A stretch of DNA of 64,000 bases from Bacteroidales bacterium (GCA_007125955.1 SLCF01000087.1:1-64000), one strand, 5' to 3'; shown: positions 1 through 11,448, numbered from the stretch's first letter. Program-made: numbers and translations. The notes: generated from the sequence alone by a model not told the origin.

Positions 1-1272
<1,272 letters not shown>

Positions 1273-1331
1273 TCAGTTTGGACTGATTTTCAGAAAAAGT
1301 TAGGTGCAACACCGGCTATGAATTAAGAAAA

Positions 1332-2222
1332 TTACTCTTTGCTCTCTTCTTTTGGTTCTTCACCGCTATCCTTCTTCTCTTTTTTCTTCTCCTCTCCGGA
1401 CGATTCGGGGCTGGCTGTTTTTTTACCTTTTGCGGGATCTTTCGGTTTTTCCGTTTTTTCCTCCACTTGTTTTTCCTCTGCAGGAGACTCCTTCTTTTTT
1501 GCTTTCTTTTCAGCAGCTTTCTTCTCTTTTTCTTCTTTTCCGGGAGCCTCTTCTGTTTTCTTTCCGGGAGCTTTCTCCTCTTTCTCTTCTGCTCCTGATG
1601 TTACTTCAGCTTTTTTTTCAACTGCTTCGGCTCCGGCTTCAACATCTGCGGCAGGTGGATCTCCTTTCTGTTCACCTGATTTATCCTCTTCTCTCACAGG
1701 AGTTTGTTCAGGCTTTTCTTCTGTGTCGGATAACTGTCCGGTTTCCTGTTCAGTGGTAGCAGCTGCTGGCTTCTCAGCGGCACCGGTCTCTTTCTTCTTT
1801 CCTCCCCTTCTCCTGGTGCGTTTTCCTTTTGTTTTGGTTTCTGTTGCTGAAGCAAGCATATTTTCGTTATAGTCAACCAGTTCGATTATGCACATATCGG
1901 CATTATCTCCCAGTCGGTTACCTGTTCTAAGTATCCTTGTATAACCACCAGGACGGTTTGCTATCTTTGTTGCTATCTCCCTGAATAGTTCCGAAACAGC
2001 ATGTTTATTCTTCAGATAACTGAATACAAGCCTTCTTGAATGCGTGGAATCATTCTTAGCCTTTGTTATAAGAGGCTCAACATATACACGCAGAGCTTTG
2101 GCTTTGGCTGTTGTGGTTGAAATGCGTTTATGAAGTAAAAGCGATGATGCCATATTGGCAAGCATTGCTTTTCGGTGTGAATTCGTTCTCCCCAGGTGAT
2201 TCAGTTTTTTTCTGTGTCTCAT
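1332..2222 (-). CDS. rplQ: 50S ribosomal protein L17 with long charged C-terminal extension
   Basis: Large-subunit protein near the peptide exit tunnel. Residues 1 to about 120 are a normal L17 ([20 protein letters not shown] at the start, [16 protein letters not shown] at the end of the core). E. coli L17 has 127 residues; this one has 296. The extra ~170 residues form a low-complexity tail rich in Lys, Glu, Ala and Pro, opening with a basic patch ([13 protein letters not shown]) and then alternating acidic and basic runs. Shorter tails on L17 are common in Bacteroidota; this one is exceptionally long. The frame is clean up to the stop, so it is not an assembly artefact. Last ribosomal gene of the operon, 6 bases after rpoA. 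Confidence 0.96.
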   Translation of the reverse strand: MRHRKKLNHLGRTNSHRKAMLANMASSLLLHKRISTTTAKAKALRVYVEPLITKAKNDSTHSRRLVFSYLKNKHAVSELFREIATKIANRPGGYTRILRTGNRLGDNADMCIIELVDYNENMLASATETKTKGKRTRRRGGKKKETGAAEKPAAATTEQETGQLSDTEEKPEQTPVREEDKSGEQKGDPPAADVEAGAEAVEKKAEVTSGAEEKEEKAPGKKTEEAPGKEEKEKKAAEKKAKKKESPAEEKQVEEKTEKPKDPAKGKKTASPESSGEEKKKEKKDSGEEPKEESKE

Positions 2223-2228
2223 CTTTTA

Positions 2229-3221
2229 TTATTGGTTGTCTAATTTATACTTGGATATATCCATTCCAAATGTCAGATTCATTGACTCTAGCAACTGATC
2301 CAGCTCTGTAAGTGACTTTTTGCCGAAATTGCGGAACTTGAGAAGATCGTTCTTGTTATACTGTACCAGGTCGCCTAGTGTGTCTATCTCGGCAGCTTTC
2401 AGACAGTTAAGCGCTCTTACCGACAGATCAAGGTCAACCAGCCTCGTTTTCAATAGTTGTCGCATATGAAGAACCTCCTCATCAAACTCTTCATTGGCAA
2501 ACTTCTCTTCTGTATCGAGAGTGATTTTCTCGTCTGAAAAGAGCATGAAATGAAGTATCAAAATCTTTGCAGCTTCTTTTAGGGCTTCCTTGGGATGTAC
2601 TGAACCGTCAGTTATAATTTCAAGTATCAGCTTTTCATAGTCGGTTTTCTGCTCAACCCTGAAGTTTTCAACCTCATACTTGACATTCTTGATGGGTGTG
2701 AAAATGGAATCCATGGCAATAAGTCCAAATTCCTGCTCAGCCGGCTTATTCTCCTCAGACGAAACATAGCCGCGCCCTTTGTTGATTGTAACCTCTATTT
2801 CAAGATTAACATCCGGCTCCATACGGCAGATAAGATGGTCAGGATTGAGAACAGTAAAACCGCTCATAAATTTGTCCAGATCACCTGCCTTGAACTCTTC
2901 CTTTCCGTCGATTTTAATATAGATTTTTTCCTCCTCAGAGTCCTTTGATTCTCTCTTTAACCTTATCTGTTTAAGGTTCAGAACGATTTCGGTCACATCT
3001 TCCATAACACCGGTAATAGAGGAAAACTCGTGATCCACTCCCGATATTTTAACTGTGGTTATAGCATAACCTTCAAGTGATGAGAGAAGTATCCTTCTCA
3101 GTGCGTTACCTACTGTAATCCCGTATCCGGGCTCAAGAGGGCGGAATTCAAACTTGCCGAACGTATCGGTCGATTCGAGCATAATAACCTTTTCAGGCTT
3201 CTGGAATGCTAATATTGCCAT
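2229..3221 (-). CDS. rpoA: DNA-directed RNA polymerase subunit alpha
   Basis: Alpha subunit of RNA polymerase: the N-terminal domain dimerises and nucleates assembly of beta and beta', and the C-terminal domain contacts UP elements and activators. 330 residues, against 329 in E. coli. The N-terminal domain shows the assembly segment [20 protein letters not shown] at about residues 26-45. The C-terminal domain (from about residue 255) has the helix-hairpin-helix segment [20 protein letters not shown]. It lies between rpsD (7 bases) and rplQ (6 bases), the standard alpha-operon position. Confidence 0.98.
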   Translation of the reverse strand: MAILAFQKPEKVIMLESTDTFGKFEFRPLEPGYGITVGNALRRILLSSLEGYAITTVKISGVDHEFSSITGVMEDVTEIVLNLKQIRLKRESKDSEEEKIYIKIDGKEEFKAGDLDKFMSGFTVLNPDHLICRMEPDVNLEIEVTINKGRGYVSSEENKPAEQEFGLIAMDSIFTPIKNVKYEVENFRVEQKTDYEKLILEIITDGSVHPKEALKEAAKILILHFMLFSDEKITLDTEEKFANEEFDEEVLHMRQLLKTRLVDLDLSVRALNCLKAAEIDTLGDLVQYNKNDLLKFRNFGKKSLTELDQLLESMNLTFGMDISKYKLDNQ

Positions 3222-3228
3222 TACAATT

Positions 3229-3837
3229 TTATTTTGAATACAATTCTACAATTAATTGTTCCTTGATATTTTCGGGTATTTCTGAACGTTCAGGCATGTT
3301 CAGGAATCTCCCGGTCATTTTTTCCTGATCCCATTCAATCCAGGAGTATGCATTCCTTTTTCTCTGTGACAGTGAATCGTTTATAGTTTCGAGGGATTTT
3401 GACTTCTCCCTCACCCCTACATGATCACCTGGCTTTATTGTATATGAAGGTATATTTACCACATGCCCGTTAACCATGATGTGTCTGTGCGTAACAAACT
3501 GACGTGCAGCTGCACGGGTGGGAGCAATACCCATCCTGTAAACCACATTATCCAGCCTTGATTCCAGCAGCTGTAAAAGAACTTCACCTGTAATACCCTT
3601 GGCTGCCGATGCCTTGTGGAAAATGTTATAGAACTGCCTTTCCAGTACTCCATACGTATACTTGGCCTTCTGCTTTTCCTGCAGCTGGATCCCGTACTCG
3701 GATGTTTTTTTCCTTTTTTTGTTTAAACCATGGTGCCCCGGTGGATAGTTCTTTTTCTCCAAAACCTTGTCGGCTCCGAATATGGGTTCACTGAATTTTC
3801 TTGCTATTTTCGTTCTGGGTCCTCTGTATCTTGCCAT
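3229..3837 (-). CDS. rpsD: 30S ribosomal protein S4
   Basis: Primary 16S rRNA-binding protein that nucleates the 30S body and helps decoding accuracy. 202 residues (206 in E. coli). It begins [15 protein letters not shown] and contains the S4 RNA-binding domain around residues 90-150 ([20 protein letters not shown], then [18 protein letters not shown]). There is no N-terminal CxxC zinc motif, so this is the zinc-free form. In the alpha operon it follows rpsK by 38 bases and precedes rpoA by 7. S4 represses this operon in enterobacteria; no comparable leader structure was identified here. Confidence 0.98.
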   Translation of the reverse strand: MARYRGPRTKIARKFSEPIFGADKVLEKKNYPPGHHGLNKKRKKTSEYGIQLQEKQKAKYTYGVLERQFYNIFHKASAAKGITGEVLLQLLESRLDNVVYRMGIAPTRAAARQFVTHRHIMVNGHVVNIPSYTIKPGDHVGVREKSKSLETINDSLSQRKRNAYSWIEWDQEKMTGRFLNMPERSEIPENIKEQLIVELYSK

Positions 3838-3875
3838 CTTTACTTATAAATTATTTTTTATTGCCTTTTAATGTA

Positions 3876-4265
3876 TTATACTCTTCTGCGCTTGGGAGGA
3901 CGGCATCCGTTATGCGGCAAAGGTGTTACATCCACAATTTCTGTAACCTCTATACCGGTGTTGTGAATTGTGCGTATTGCAGACTCCCGGCCCGAACCGG
4001 GTCCCTTTACATAGACCTTTGCCTTCCTCATTCCCAGGTCATAGGCAACTTTTGCACATTCTGTCGCCGCTACCTGTGCTGCATAGGGTGTGTTCTTCTT
4101 TGAACCCCTGAAGCCCATTTTCCCGGCGGACGCCCAGGAAATTGTCTGGCCGTTGCTATTGCACATTGTAATGATAATATTGTTAAAAGATGCCTGAATA
4201 TGAGCCTGTCCCACCGGCTCAACCTTAACAACCCTTTTTCTTGTTGTCCCTGTCTTTTTAGCCAT
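3876..4265 (-). CDS. rpsK: 30S ribosomal protein S11
   Basis: Platform protein of the small subunit near the E site. 129 residues, the same as E. coli. Visible family blocks are [30 protein letters not shown], the [10 protein letters not shown] loop, and the basic C-terminus [15 protein letters not shown]. Alpha operon, 17 bases after rpsM. Confidence 0.98.
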   Translation of the reverse strand: MAKKTGTTRKRVVKVEPVGQAHIQASFNNIIITMCNSNGQTISWASAGKMGFRGSKKNTPYAAQVAATECAKVAYDLGMRKAKVYVKGPGSGRESAIRTIHNTGIEVTEIVDVTPLPHNGCRPPKRRRV

Positions 4266-4282
4266 TTTGAAAATTGATTATA

Positions 4283-4660
4283 TTATTTGGTTGCCATCTT
4301 TTTGTTGGCAACTGTCTTTTTTCTTCCCTTTCTTGTCCTGGCGTTGTTCTTTGTACTCTGACCACGCACAGGCAATCCTGACCTGTGGCGGATACCCCGG
4401 TAACAACCGATATCCATAAGCCTTTTAATATTCATCTGCATAGATGAGCGCAACTCCCCTTCCACTTTATACTGTTCGTTGACAATAGTCCTTATCTCGG
4501 ACAATTGCTTGTCGTCCCAGTCCTTTACCTTGACACTGCCTTCAATCCCCGCTTTAGAGAGAATTTCCCTTGCGGCACTTATTCCTATACCGTAAATATA
4601 GGTGAGGCCTACTTCTCCCCTTTTGTTTTTTGGTAGATCTACTCCAACTATTCTTGCCAT
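4283..4660 (-). CDS. rpsM: 30S ribosomal protein S13
   Basis: Head protein of the small subunit that forms inter-subunit bridges with L5 and touches P-site tRNA through its basic tail. 125 residues (118 in E. coli). It begins [20 protein letters not shown], carries the helix-two-turn-helix segment [12 protein letters not shown], and has the signature [20 protein letters not shown] before a Lys-rich C-terminus. It follows rpmJ by 34 bases. Confidence 0.98.
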   Translation of the reverse strand: MARIVGVDLPKNKRGEVGLTYIYGIGISAAREILSKAGIEGSVKVKDWDDKQLSEIRTIVNEQYKVEGELRSSMQMNIKRLMDIGCYRGIRHRSGLPVRGQSTKNNARTRKGRKKTVANKKMATK

Positions 4661-4694
4661 ATATTTAAAATTTTGTCGGTTTCATATAAAAAAT

Positions 4695-4811
4695 TCAGCC
4701 CTGGCGTTGCTTAAACCTGGGGTTTTTTTTGTTTATTACATATAACCTTCCCTTGCGTCGTACAATTTTGCACTCAGCACTTCTCTTCTTTACCGATGCT
4801 CTTACTTTCAT
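4695..4811 (-). CDS. rpmJ: 50S ribosomal protein L36
   Basis: A 38-residue protein of the large subunit. It starts [20 protein letters not shown] and ends NPRFKQRQG before TGA. The zinc ribbon of the classical C+ form is incomplete: only one Cys is present (in AECK), and the CxxC/Cys/His set is missing, so this is the zinc-independent (C-) type common in Bacteroidota. It has its usual place between infA and rpsM, but is separated from infA by an unusually long 165-base gap. Confidence 0.95.
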   Translation of the reverse strand: MKVRASVKKRSAECKIVRRKGRLYVINKKNPRFKQRQG

Positions 4812-4976
4812 TCTTCGAATTTTTAATTATATTCCAATATTTAATTTCATCAACCAAAACCTTTCACAACATGGTGCAAAAAACTGCCTTCTCCGTTTTT
4901 AATCATTCTAAAACCTGCGTGAACAGGCCTCAGTTTTTCAACAATTCAATTTTTTCGGTTTGCACACCGGGTAACA

Positions 4977-5195
4977 TTACTTGTACCTGTAGCAAATCCT
5001 CCCTTTCGTAAGATCGTAAGGCGACATTTCCACCTTAACCTTGTCTCCGGGAAGAATCTTAATATAGTGCATACGCATTTTGCCCGATATATGGGCAATA
5101 ATTGTATGCCCGTTCTCCAGCTCAACCTTGAACATTGCGTTTGACAATGCTTCAACAATTGTACCATCCTGTTCTATGGCTGGTTGTTTTGCCAT
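4977..5195 (-). CDS. infA: translation initiation factor IF-1
   Basis: Binds the A site of the 30S subunit during initiation. 72 residues, the same as E. coli. It has a single OB-fold (S1-like) domain with [20 protein letters not shown] at the start, [19 protein letters not shown] in the middle, and [19 protein letters not shown] near the end. Its start lies 22 bases inside the 3' end of map, which suggests translational coupling. A 165-base gap follows before rpmJ. Confidence 0.98.
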   Translation of the reverse strand: MAKQPAIEQDGTIVEALSNAMFKVELENGHTIIAHISGKMRMHYIKILPGDKVKVEMSPYDLTKGRICYRYK

Positions 5196-5986
5196 GGCAG
5201 TTCCTTGTTTTTGGTTTTTAATTCCTGCTCAATATACTCAAAAGTTGATAATATATCCGGTTTCTCTTTTTGTACTACTATTGCAAGTTCATAATGTGCA
5301 GAAGGCTCACCGTCACGAGTACGGATAGTCCATCCGTCAGCCTTCTGGTATATATTTCTTTTGCCCATGTTAATCATAGGCTCAATGCATATAACAAGTC
5401 CGCTTTTCAGTTTTATCCCGCTGCCTCTTTTACCAAAATTGGGCACTTCGGGTGCTTCATGAAGTTTTTTCCCAAGACCGTGCCCTACCAGTTCCCTTAC
5501 AACCGAGAATCCTGATTTCTCGGCATGCGACTGGACAGCATAACTTATATCACCAAGCCTGTTTCCTTCAACTGCATTGCTGATCCCTCTCATCAGGCAC
5601 TCGTAAGTAATCCGAAGAAGTTCCCTGGCTTTACCGTTTATCTCTCCAACTGGAAAGGTGAATGCGGTGTCACCATAATAACCGTTCAATATAACACCAC
5701 AATCTATTGAGAGAATGTCCCCGTTCCTGAGTGCCTTTTCAGAAGGTATTCCGTGAACCACTTCGCTGTTGAGTGAGGTGCAGAGTGTGGCGGGAAATCC
5801 GTCGTAACCTTTGAATCCCGGATCTGCACCGTGATCCCTTATATACTCCTCCGCAATCCTGTCAAGTTTCAATGTGGTCACCCCTTCCTCAATATGTTTC
5901 GCCAGCTCAGCCAATGTTTTGGATACCAGCAAATTTGACTGGCGTAACTTTTCAATCTCCTCTCCGTTTTTTAACACCGACATCAA
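5174..5986 (-). CDS. map: type I methionine aminopeptidase
   Basis: Removes the initiator Met from nascent proteins. 270 residues (264 in E. coli). The five metal ligands of the pita-bread fold fall in recognisable blocks: [19 protein letters not shown] (two Asp), [18 protein letters not shown] (His), CIEPMINMG (Glu), and [15 protein letters not shown] (last Glu). It begins [15 protein letters not shown]; the second Met is an equally possible start. It lies between secY (19 bases) and infA (22-base overlap), the usual spc-operon order. Confidence 0.97.
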   Translation of the reverse strand: MMSVLKNGEEIEKLRQSNLLVSKTLAELAKHIEEGVTTLKLDRIAEEYIRDHGADPGFKGYDGFPATLCTSLNSEVVHGIPSEKALRNGDILSIDCGVILNGYYGDTAFTFPVGEINGKARELLRITYECLMRGISNAVEGNRLGDISYAVQSHAEKSGFSVVRELVGHGLGKKLHEAPEVPNFGKRGSGIKLKSGLVICIEPMINMGKRNIYQKADGWTIRTRDGEPSAHYELAIVVQKEKPDILSTFEYIEQELKTKNKELPWQNNQP

Positions 5987-6005
5987 AGAACGTAAATTAT
6001 TCAGT

Positions 6006-7346
6006 TTATATTACACCACCTCCTGAACGGCCCTTAATCCTTCCTGATTTCATCAGTCCGTCATAATGCCTCATCAGCAGGTGGCTTTCTATTTGCTGTA
6101 ACGTATCAAGGGTTACCCCAACCATAATAAGCAGTGAAGTCCCCCCGTAAAATTGCGCAAACTGTGCATTCACTCCTGCCAACATTGCAAATGCAGGCAA
6201 TATGGCAACAAAAGCAAGACACAATGAGCCAGGCAGTGTAATTCTCGACATTATAGTATCGAGAAACTCGACTGTTCTCTTACCGGGTTTCACTCCCGGG
6301 ATGAATCCGCCGTTACGTTTCATATCCTCGGCCATTTGCGTTGGGTTGATTGTAACGGCTGTATAAAAATAGGTGAACAATATAATTAAAACGGCAAAAG
6401 TAAAATTGTACCAGAATCCGGTGAAATCGGAAAATGCTGCAGCAAAGCCTGACATTGCCTCACTGTCTGTAAAACCTGAAAGAGTGAGTGGTACAAACAT
6501 AAGTGCCTGGGCAAATATAATAGGCATAACCCCTGCGGAATTGACTTTCAGCGGGATATATTGTCTTACCCCTCCGTACTGTTTGTTCCCGACAATACGT
6601 TTCGCGTACTGAACAGGTATCCTTCTGGTCCCTTGAACAAGAAGAATAACACCCATGAACACCAGGAACAGCACAATCATTTCCACTATAAACATTACCA
6701 GTCCACCCCCCTGCTGCTGTTCAAGCCTTGCAAAAAACTCGGCGAAAAGTGCAAAAGGCAACCTGGCAATTATACCTACCATAATTATAAGTGATATGCC
6801 GTTGCCAATACCTTTTTCTGTTATCCTCTCCCCGAGCCACATTACAAACATAGTCCCCGAAGTCAGAATTATTATTGAAGAGATCCACCAGAACGGTCCC
6901 TGGAGAGCAAATGCGGCATCGGAAAGTTGTACCTGCAGGTTCCTGAGATAAGCAGGAGCCTGGAATATAAGTATTACAACGGTAAGGTAACGGGTGATCT
7001 GGTTAATCTTTCTCCTTCCGCTTTCTCCTTCCCTCTGAAGCCTCTGAAAATATGGAACTGCTATACCCAGTAGCTGCACAACAATTGATGCGGAGATATA
7101 GGGCATAATCCCAAGTGCAAAAATGGATGCGTTGGCAAAAGCCCCTCCTGAAAACATATCGAGCAACCCAAGAATCCCGTCGGCTGTCTGCTGCTTCAGT
7201 TCGCTCAGCTGAGCCGGGTCAACCCCGGGTAATACCACAAAAGTTCCGACCCTGTAAATTAAAAGAATCCCCAGGGTATACAATATTCTGGAACGGAGAT
7301 CTTCAATCTTGAAAATGTTCTTTATGGTCTCAATAAATTTTCTCAT
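6006..7346 (-). CDS. secY: preprotein translocase subunit SecY
   Basis: Channel-forming subunit of the SecYEG translocon in the inner membrane. 446 residues (443 in E. coli), with about ten hydrophobic segments visible. Family marks are YRVGTFVVLPGVDP after TM1, the plug/TM2 region LGIMPYISASIVVQLL, EKGIGNGISLIIMVGI, and the cytoplasmic loop GGFIPGVKPGKRT before TM9/10. The Gly/Arg-rich tail ends GRSGGGVI. Co-transcribed with rplO (4 bases upstream) and map. Confidence 0.98.
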   Translation of the reverse strand: MRKFIETIKNIFKIEDLRSRILYTLGILLIYRVGTFVVLPGVDPAQLSELKQQTADGILGLLDMFSGGAFANASIFALGIMPYISASIVVQLLGIAVPYFQRLQREGESGRRKINQITRYLTVVILIFQAPAYLRNLQVQLSDAAFALQGPFWWISSIIILTSGTMFVMWLGERITEKGIGNGISLIIMVGIIARLPFALFAEFFARLEQQQGGGLVMFIVEMIVLFLVFMGVILLVQGTRRIPVQYAKRIVGNKQYGGVRQYIPLKVNSAGVMPIIFAQALMFVPLTLSGFTDSEAMSGFAAAFSDFTGFWYNFTFAVLIILFTYFYTAVTINPTQMAEDMKRNGGFIPGVKPGKRTVEFLDTIMSRITLPGSLCLAFVAILPAFAMLAGVNAQFAQFYGGTSLLIMVGVTLDTLQQIESHLLMRHYDGLMKSGRIKGRSGGGVI

Positions 7347-7350
7347 TAAA

Positions 7351-7797
7351 CTATAGTTTTACAGCTTTCCCGCCTTTTGATTCTATTGCTTCAATAGCAG
7401 ATTTTGAAAATGCGTGGGCATGGACTTCAAGTTTTGCAGTTAAAGTGCCATTCCCAAGAACTTTTACCAGGGTTTTGCCGGATGCAAGTCCTGCTTCAAT
7501 CATAGTCTGAAGATCAAGTTTGGCTAAACTCTTTTTTTCAGATATCTCCTGTAGTGTACCAATATTAATGCATTTATATTCCCTGCGGTTAATATTATTG
7601 AAGCCGAATTTGGGAACGCGTCTTTGCAATGGCATTTGACCTCCCTCAAAGCCAAATCTTCTCTTGTACCCCGATCTGGATTTGGCACCTTTATGGCCTT
7701 TGGTTGAAGTGCCTCCTCTTCCTGAACCTTCTCCCCTGCCTAATCTTTTGCTCTTTCTGACCGAACCTTCGGCTGGTTTCAAATTACTTAAATCCAT
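7351..7797 (-). CDS. rplO: 50S ribosomal protein L15
   Basis: Late-assembly protein of the large subunit. 148 residues (144 in E. coli). It starts MDLSNLKPAEGSVRKSKRLG, continues with the Gly-rich basic segment GRGEGSGRGGTSTKGHKGAKSR, then GFEGGQMPLQRRVPKFGF, and ends ESKGGKAVKL. It is 19 bases after rpmD and 4 bases before secY. Confidence 0.98.
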   Translation of the reverse strand: MDLSNLKPAEGSVRKSKRLGRGEGSGRGGTSTKGHKGAKSRSGYKRRFGFEGGQMPLQRRVPKFGFNNINRREYKCINIGTLQEISEKKSLAKLDLQTMIEAGLASGKTLVKVLGNGTLTAKLEVHAHAFSKSAIEAIESKGGKAVKL

Positions 7798-7816
7798 ATT
7801 GAATATCTTAAGTTGA

Positions 7817-7996
7817 TTAAACCTTTTCAGTTTTAACTAAATGTTTCACTTTTTCAAGCATGCCCAAAATCTGAGGGTTAGCTTCTGCTTCTGCTGAACT
7901 GTTTACCTTGTTCAGCCCGAGAGCTTCCAGCGTCTTTTTCTGGCGTGCTGTACTTCCTATTTTACTTTTCACTAATGTATATCTGATCCTGGCCAT
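7817..7996 (-). CDS. rpmD: 50S ribosomal protein L30
   Basis: A 59-residue large-subunit protein. It begins MARIRYTLVKSKIGSTARQK and continues TLEALGLNKVNSS, the standard L30 pattern, ending VKHLVKTEKV. The length equals that of E. coli L30. The gene sits between rpsE (13 bases) and rplO (19 bases), as in most spc operons. Confidence 0.95.
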   Translation of the reverse strand: MARIRYTLVKSKIGSTARQKKTLEALGLNKVNSSAEAEANPQILGMLEKVKHLVKTEKV

Positions 7997-8009
7997 ATGT
8001 AAATTTATT

Positions 8010-8522
8010 TTATCCGTTAAACACCCTGTCTATCGATATACCTCTCAACTCTGCAACACTGCCCGGATCTCTCATATCAATCAGGGCAGAAAAAGTGGCT
8101 TTAACCAGGTTGTGGGGATTCGACGATCCCTTGGATTTTGCAAGAACATCTGTTATTCCGACACTTTCAAGCACTGCACGCATAGCTCCGCCTGCAACAA
8201 CACCTGTACCGTGAGAGGCCGGTTTTAGAAAAACCTTAGCTCCGCCGTATTTTGAAATTTTTTCATGAGGTATGGTACCCTTATGGATAGGAACTTTAAT
8301 CAGGTTCTTCTTTGCATCTTCCATTCCCTTGGCTATAGCTGTAGTTACCTCGTTGGCTTTGCCAAGACCGTAACCAACAATGCCAGCCTCATTCCCAACC
8401 ACTACAATTGCTGAAAAAGTGAACGTTCTCCCACCTTTGGTAACTTTCGTCACCCTTTGTATGCTTACCACCCTTTCTTTAAGCTCTAAATCGCTGGTTT
8501 TAATTTTTCTTATAGTTGACAT
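8010..8522 (-). CDS. rpsE: 30S ribosomal protein S5
   Basis: Small-subunit protein at the mRNA entry site that affects fidelity. 170 residues (167 in E. coli). The double-stranded-RNA-binding-like N-terminal domain shows [20 protein letters not shown] and [18 protein letters not shown]; the C-terminal domain has [20 protein letters not shown]. It follows rplR by 3 bases. Confidence 0.98.
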   Translation of the reverse strand: MSTIRKIKTSDLELKERVVSIQRVTKVTKGGRTFTFSAIVVVGNEAGIVGYGLGKANEVTTAIAKGMEDAKKNLIKVPIHKGTIPHEKISKYGGAKVFLKPASHGTGVVAGGAMRAVLESVGITDVLAKSKGSSNPHNLVKATFSALIDMRDPGSVAELRGISIDRVFNG

Positions 8523-8525
8523 AAT

Positions 8526-8885
8526 TTAAAATTTTAATCCTTCTTCCCTGGCAGCATCTGCTAATGCTTTAACCCTGCCGTGGTACAGGTAACCGTTTCT
8601 GTCGAAAACCACCTCAGTGATTTTTTTTTCTTTTGATTTTTTTGCAATCATTTTACCGACCAGCTTTGCCTGTTCTGTTTTGTTTATATCCTTCTGGTCG
8701 TAAATATCTTTCTCAAGATAAGAGGCACTTACAAGTGTATTCCCATTTAAATCATCAATAAGTTGCACATATATGCCACGGTTACTTCTGAATACACTCA
8801 TCCGTGGTTTTTCAGCTTTTCCGTTTATATGTTTTCGGATCCTTTGCCTGATCCTCTTTCTTCTTTCACGCTTTGTTAAAGCCAT
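8526..8885 (-). CDS. rplR: 50S ribosomal protein L18
   Basis: Binds 5S rRNA with L5 and forms part of the central protuberance. 119 residues (117 in E. coli). Visible blocks are the basic start [39 protein letters not shown], and the C-terminal [20 protein letters not shown]. It is 21 bases after rplF and 3 before rpsE. Confidence 0.98.
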   Translation of the reverse strand: MALTKRERRKRIRQRIRKHINGKAEKPRMSVFRSNRGIYVQLIDDLNGNTLVSASYLEKDIYDQKDINKTEQAKLVGKMIAKKSKEKKITEVVFDRNGYLYHGRVKALADAAREEGLKF

Positions 8886-8906
8886 AGCTCCAATTAATTT
8901 ACAAAA

Positions 8907-9458
8907 TTATACACTGGCTGATTTGCCTGCTTTCTTCCTGATATACTCGCCAACAAACTTGATTCCCTTGCCTTTATAGGGTTCCGGCGGCCTGAGTGAA
9001 CGTATCTTTGCGGCAACCTGCCCCAGCAGCTGCTTGTCAGTACTTGTCAGGGTGATCACCGGATTTTTGCGGCGTTCTGTCTTGGTTTCAACTTTTACCT
9101 CATCGGGAATCTGAAAGTAGATTTCGTGGGAATACCCGAGGCTAAGCTCCAGTAACTGTCCCTTTGCCTCCGCCCTGAAACCTACACCTACAAGCTCCTG
9201 CTGTATTTTATATCCTTCAGAAACACCTGTGACCATATTGCTTATAAGTGTCCTGTAAAGACCGTGCATCGACTTGTTTTCCTTGGAATCATCTGCACGG
9301 GTGACCAGAACTTTACCCTCTTCCACATTGACGGATATGCCGGGATTAACCTTCTGATTCAGTTCACCAAGGGGGCCTTTGACACTGACATTCAGGCCTT
9401 CTACAGTAACAGTTACCTTTTCAGGTATTTCCAAAGGTAAATTTCCTATTCTTGACAT
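8907..9458 (-). CDS. rplF: 50S ribosomal protein L6
   Basis: Large-subunit protein at the base of the L7/L12 stalk near the sarcin-ricin loop. 183 residues (177 in E. coli). It shows two repeats of the L6 fold: MSRIGNLPLEIPEKVTVTVE at the start, and the second-domain signature RPPEPYKGKGIKFVGEYIRK near the end. It lies between rpsH (18 bases) and rplR (21 bases). Confidence 0.98.
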   Translation of the reverse strand: MSRIGNLPLEIPEKVTVTVEGLNVSVKGPLGELNQKVNPGISVNVEEGKVLVTRADDSKENKSMHGLYRTLISNMVTGVSEGYKIQQELVGVGFRAEAKGQLLELSLGYSHEIYFQIPDEVKVETKTERRKNPVITLTSTDKQLLGQVAAKIRSLRPPEPYKGKGIKFVGEYIRKKAGKSASV

Positions 9459-9476
9459 TTCTAAAAACTCCTCTTT

Positions 9477-9872
9477 TTAATATACATAACATAACACTTC
9501 GCCTCCAAGACTCTTTGTCCTGGCTTCTTTATCAGACATAACGCCCTGAGAAGTAGAGATGACCGCTATTCCAAGTCCGTTCAAAACCCTGGGCAATTTA
9601 TCCTTGCCACAGTACTGCCTTAATCCGGGCCTGCTGATACGCTTCAGTGATTTTATCACAGGCTCTTTTGTTTCAGGATGATATTTCAGTGCGATTTTAA
9701 TTACACCCTGCAAATTGTCATCCATAACCTTATAGTTCAGGATATAACCCTTCTCATGCAAAATTCTGGTTATATCTTGCTTAATGTTTGAAGCTGGTAT
9801 TTCTACCACTTTATGTTTTGCCATCACCGCATTCCTAATACGCGTAAGATAATCTGCTATCGGATCTGTCAT
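9477..9872 (-). CDS. rpsH: 30S ribosomal protein S8
   Basis: Central-domain 16S rRNA-binding protein, and the spc-operon repressor in E. coli. 131 residues (130 in E. coli). It starts [20 protein letters not shown]; the C-terminal signature [20 protein letters not shown] and final GGEVLCYVY are typical. It is 35 bases after rpsN. Confidence 0.98.
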   Translation of the reverse strand: MTDPIADYLTRIRNAVMAKHKVVEIPASNIKQDITRILHEKGYILNYKVMDDNLQGVIKIALKYHPETKEPVIKSLKRISRPGLRQYCGKDKLPRVLNGLGIAVISTSQGVMSDKEARTKSLGGEVLCYVY

Positions 9873-9907
9873 TTGAGTAAATATTATTTATTCTTTTATA
9901 ATGAACT

Positions 9908-10177
9908 TTACCAGCTGGCTTTTTTTACCCCTGGAATCAAGCCTTTTGATGCCATTTCCCTGAATGTGATCCGGCTGACCCCAAACTGCCTTATATAGCC
10001 TTTCGGACGGCCGGTGAGCTTGCACCTGTTGTGCAAACGTATGGGATTGCTGTTCCTGGGAAGCCTGCTGAGCCCCACATAGTCGCCTGCTGCTTTTAGT
10101 TTGGCGCGTTTTTCCGCATATTTTTCAACCAGCTTGAGCCGCTTTACTTCACGGGCTTTCATTGATTCTTTAGCCAT
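9908..10177 (-). CDS. rpsN: 30S ribosomal protein S14 (zinc-free form)
   Basis: Small-subunit head protein. 89 residues, against 101 in E. coli and 61 in zinc-binding forms. It has the C-terminal block [20 protein letters not shown] and [13 protein letters not shown] but lacks the paired CxxC motifs, so it belongs to the intermediate-length zinc-independent class. It is 2 bases after rplE. Confidence 0.97.
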   Translation of the reverse strand: MAKESMKAREVKRLKLVEKYAEKRAKLKAAGDYVGLSRLPRNSNPIRLHNRCKLTGRPKGYIRQFGVSRITFREMASKGLIPGVKKASW

Positions 10178-10179
10178 AT

Positions 10180-10737
10180 TTAATTCTTTTTTATATCCTT
10201 AAATGGTAATCCGAACTCACGAAGCAGGGCATATCCCTCTTCATCGGTTTTTGCCGTTGTTACGAAAGTAATTTCCATTCCCATTATCTTATTGACCTTG
10301 TCGATATCTATCTCAGGAAATATAATTTGCTCACTTATCCCCAGGGTATAATTCCCGCGGCCGTCAAACTTATTGCTTATCCCCCTGAAGTCTCTAATAC
10401 GAGGTATTGCTGCTGCAATTAGCCTCTCCATGAATTCATACATCTGCTCCCTGCGTAACGTTACCCTCACTCCGATAGGTGTGTTACGGCGGAGTTTGAA
10501 GTTTGAAATATCCTTTTTGGAAACTGTCTGCACCGCCTTTTGGCCAGCAATCTCCGTAAGTTCCCTTTCTGCTGTCTCGATAAGCTTCTTGTCTGCTACA
10601 GCTTCTCCGACACCCTGATTTATAACGATTTTTAACAGTCTGGGCACCTGCATTACACTTTTGTAATTGAACTCCTTTTTAAGCGCCGGGACTATTTCAG
10701 TAAAATATTTCTCTTTTAGTATAGGCTTGTATTCCAT
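10180..10737 (-). CDS. rplE: 50S ribosomal protein L5
   Basis: Binds 5S rRNA and bridges to S13 in the small-subunit head. 185 residues (179 in E. coli). Visible are [57 protein letters not shown] and the end [16 protein letters not shown]. The start codon overlaps the rplX stop by one base (TAATG), implying coupled translation. Confidence 0.98.
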   Translation of the reverse strand: MEYKPILKEKYFTEIVPALKKEFNYKSVMQVPRLLKIVINQGVGEAVADKKLIETAERELTEIAGQKAVQTVSKKDISNFKLRRNTPIGVRVTLRREQMYEFMERLIAAAIPRIRDFRGISNKFDGRGNYTLGISEQIIFPEIDIDKVNKIMGMEITFVTTAKTDEEGYALLREFGLPFKDIKKN

Positions 10738-11060
10738 TACTTAATCTCCTCTCCTGATGTTTTTGAATAACGAACCAGCTTGTTTTTATCGTTTAATTTC
10801 CTGCCAATCCTCGTTGGTTTACCACTGGAGGGATCAACAACCATAAGGTTTGAAATATTGACGGGTGCCTCCTTTTTTAAAATGCCGCCCTGAGGGTTCT
10901 TGGCATTTGGTTTTGTATGCTTGGAAACAATATTCACCCCTTCTACAAGGGCTTTAGCGGTCTTGGTCATGACATCAAGAACTCTTCCCTGTTGACCTTT
11001 TGACTCACCGGATATCACATAAACGATATCTCCTTTTTTTATGTGTAATTTTTTTCTCAT
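10737..11060 (-). CDS. rplX: 50S ribosomal protein L24
   Basis: Assembly-initiator protein of the large subunit with a KOW domain. 107 residues (104 in E. coli). The KOW motif is [20 protein letters not shown] near the start, followed by [20 protein letters not shown]. It shares one base with rplE and lies 20 bases after rplN. Confidence 0.98.
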   Translation of the reverse strand: MRKKLHIKKGDIVYVISGESKGQQGRVLDVMTKTAKALVEGVNIVSKHTKPNAKNPQGGILKKEAPVNISNLMVVDPSSGKPTRIGRKLNDKNKLVRYSKTSGEEIK

Positions 11061-11080
11061 TACCCCTGTTTTTTTCCTGA

Positions 11081-11446
11081 TTATAAAACTTCTGGTGCAA
11101 GCGAAACAACCTTCATGTATTTTTCTCGAAGTTCCCTGGGAATAGGCCCGAATATTCTCGTCCCTCTCAGTTCACCGAGATTGTTCAGCAATACTACTGC
11201 ATTGTCGTCAAAACGGATATATGAACCGTCATTCCTTCTGATCTCCTTTTTTGTCCTCACAACCACTGCCCTGGATACAGTTCCTTTTTTGATATCTCCC
11301 GAAGGAATTGCGCTTTTTATGGTAACCACTATTGTATCACCAACAGAGGCATAACGCTTACCGGTGCCGCCAAGCACCCTGATGCACAGCACCTCTTTCG
11401 CTCCGCTGTTATCAGCAACTGTTAATCTGCTTTCCTGTTGTATCAT
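11081..11446 (-). CDS. rplN: 50S ribosomal protein L14
   Basis: Large-subunit protein forming bridge B8 and the binding site of the silencing factor RsfS, whose gene is at 56615-56986. 121 residues (123 in E. coli). It starts [19 protein letters not shown], has the RNA-binding block [19 protein letters not shown], and [20 protein letters not shown] near the end. It is 2 bases after rpsQ. Confidence 0.98.
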   Translation of the reverse strand: MIQQESRLTVADNSGAKEVLCIRVLGGTGKRYASVGDTIVVTIKSAIPSGDIKKGTVSRAVVVRTKKEIRRNDGSYIRFDDNAVVLLNNLGELRGTRIFGPIPRELREKYMKVVSLAPEVL

Positions 11447-11448
11447 TT

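Noticed and set aside
1339..1872. Long open frame on the plus strand opposite rplQ (177 codons, Ser/Phe-rich)
   Set aside because: It is the mirror of the Lys/Glu-rich L17 tail; its composition is explained by the antisense reading and it has no family similarity.
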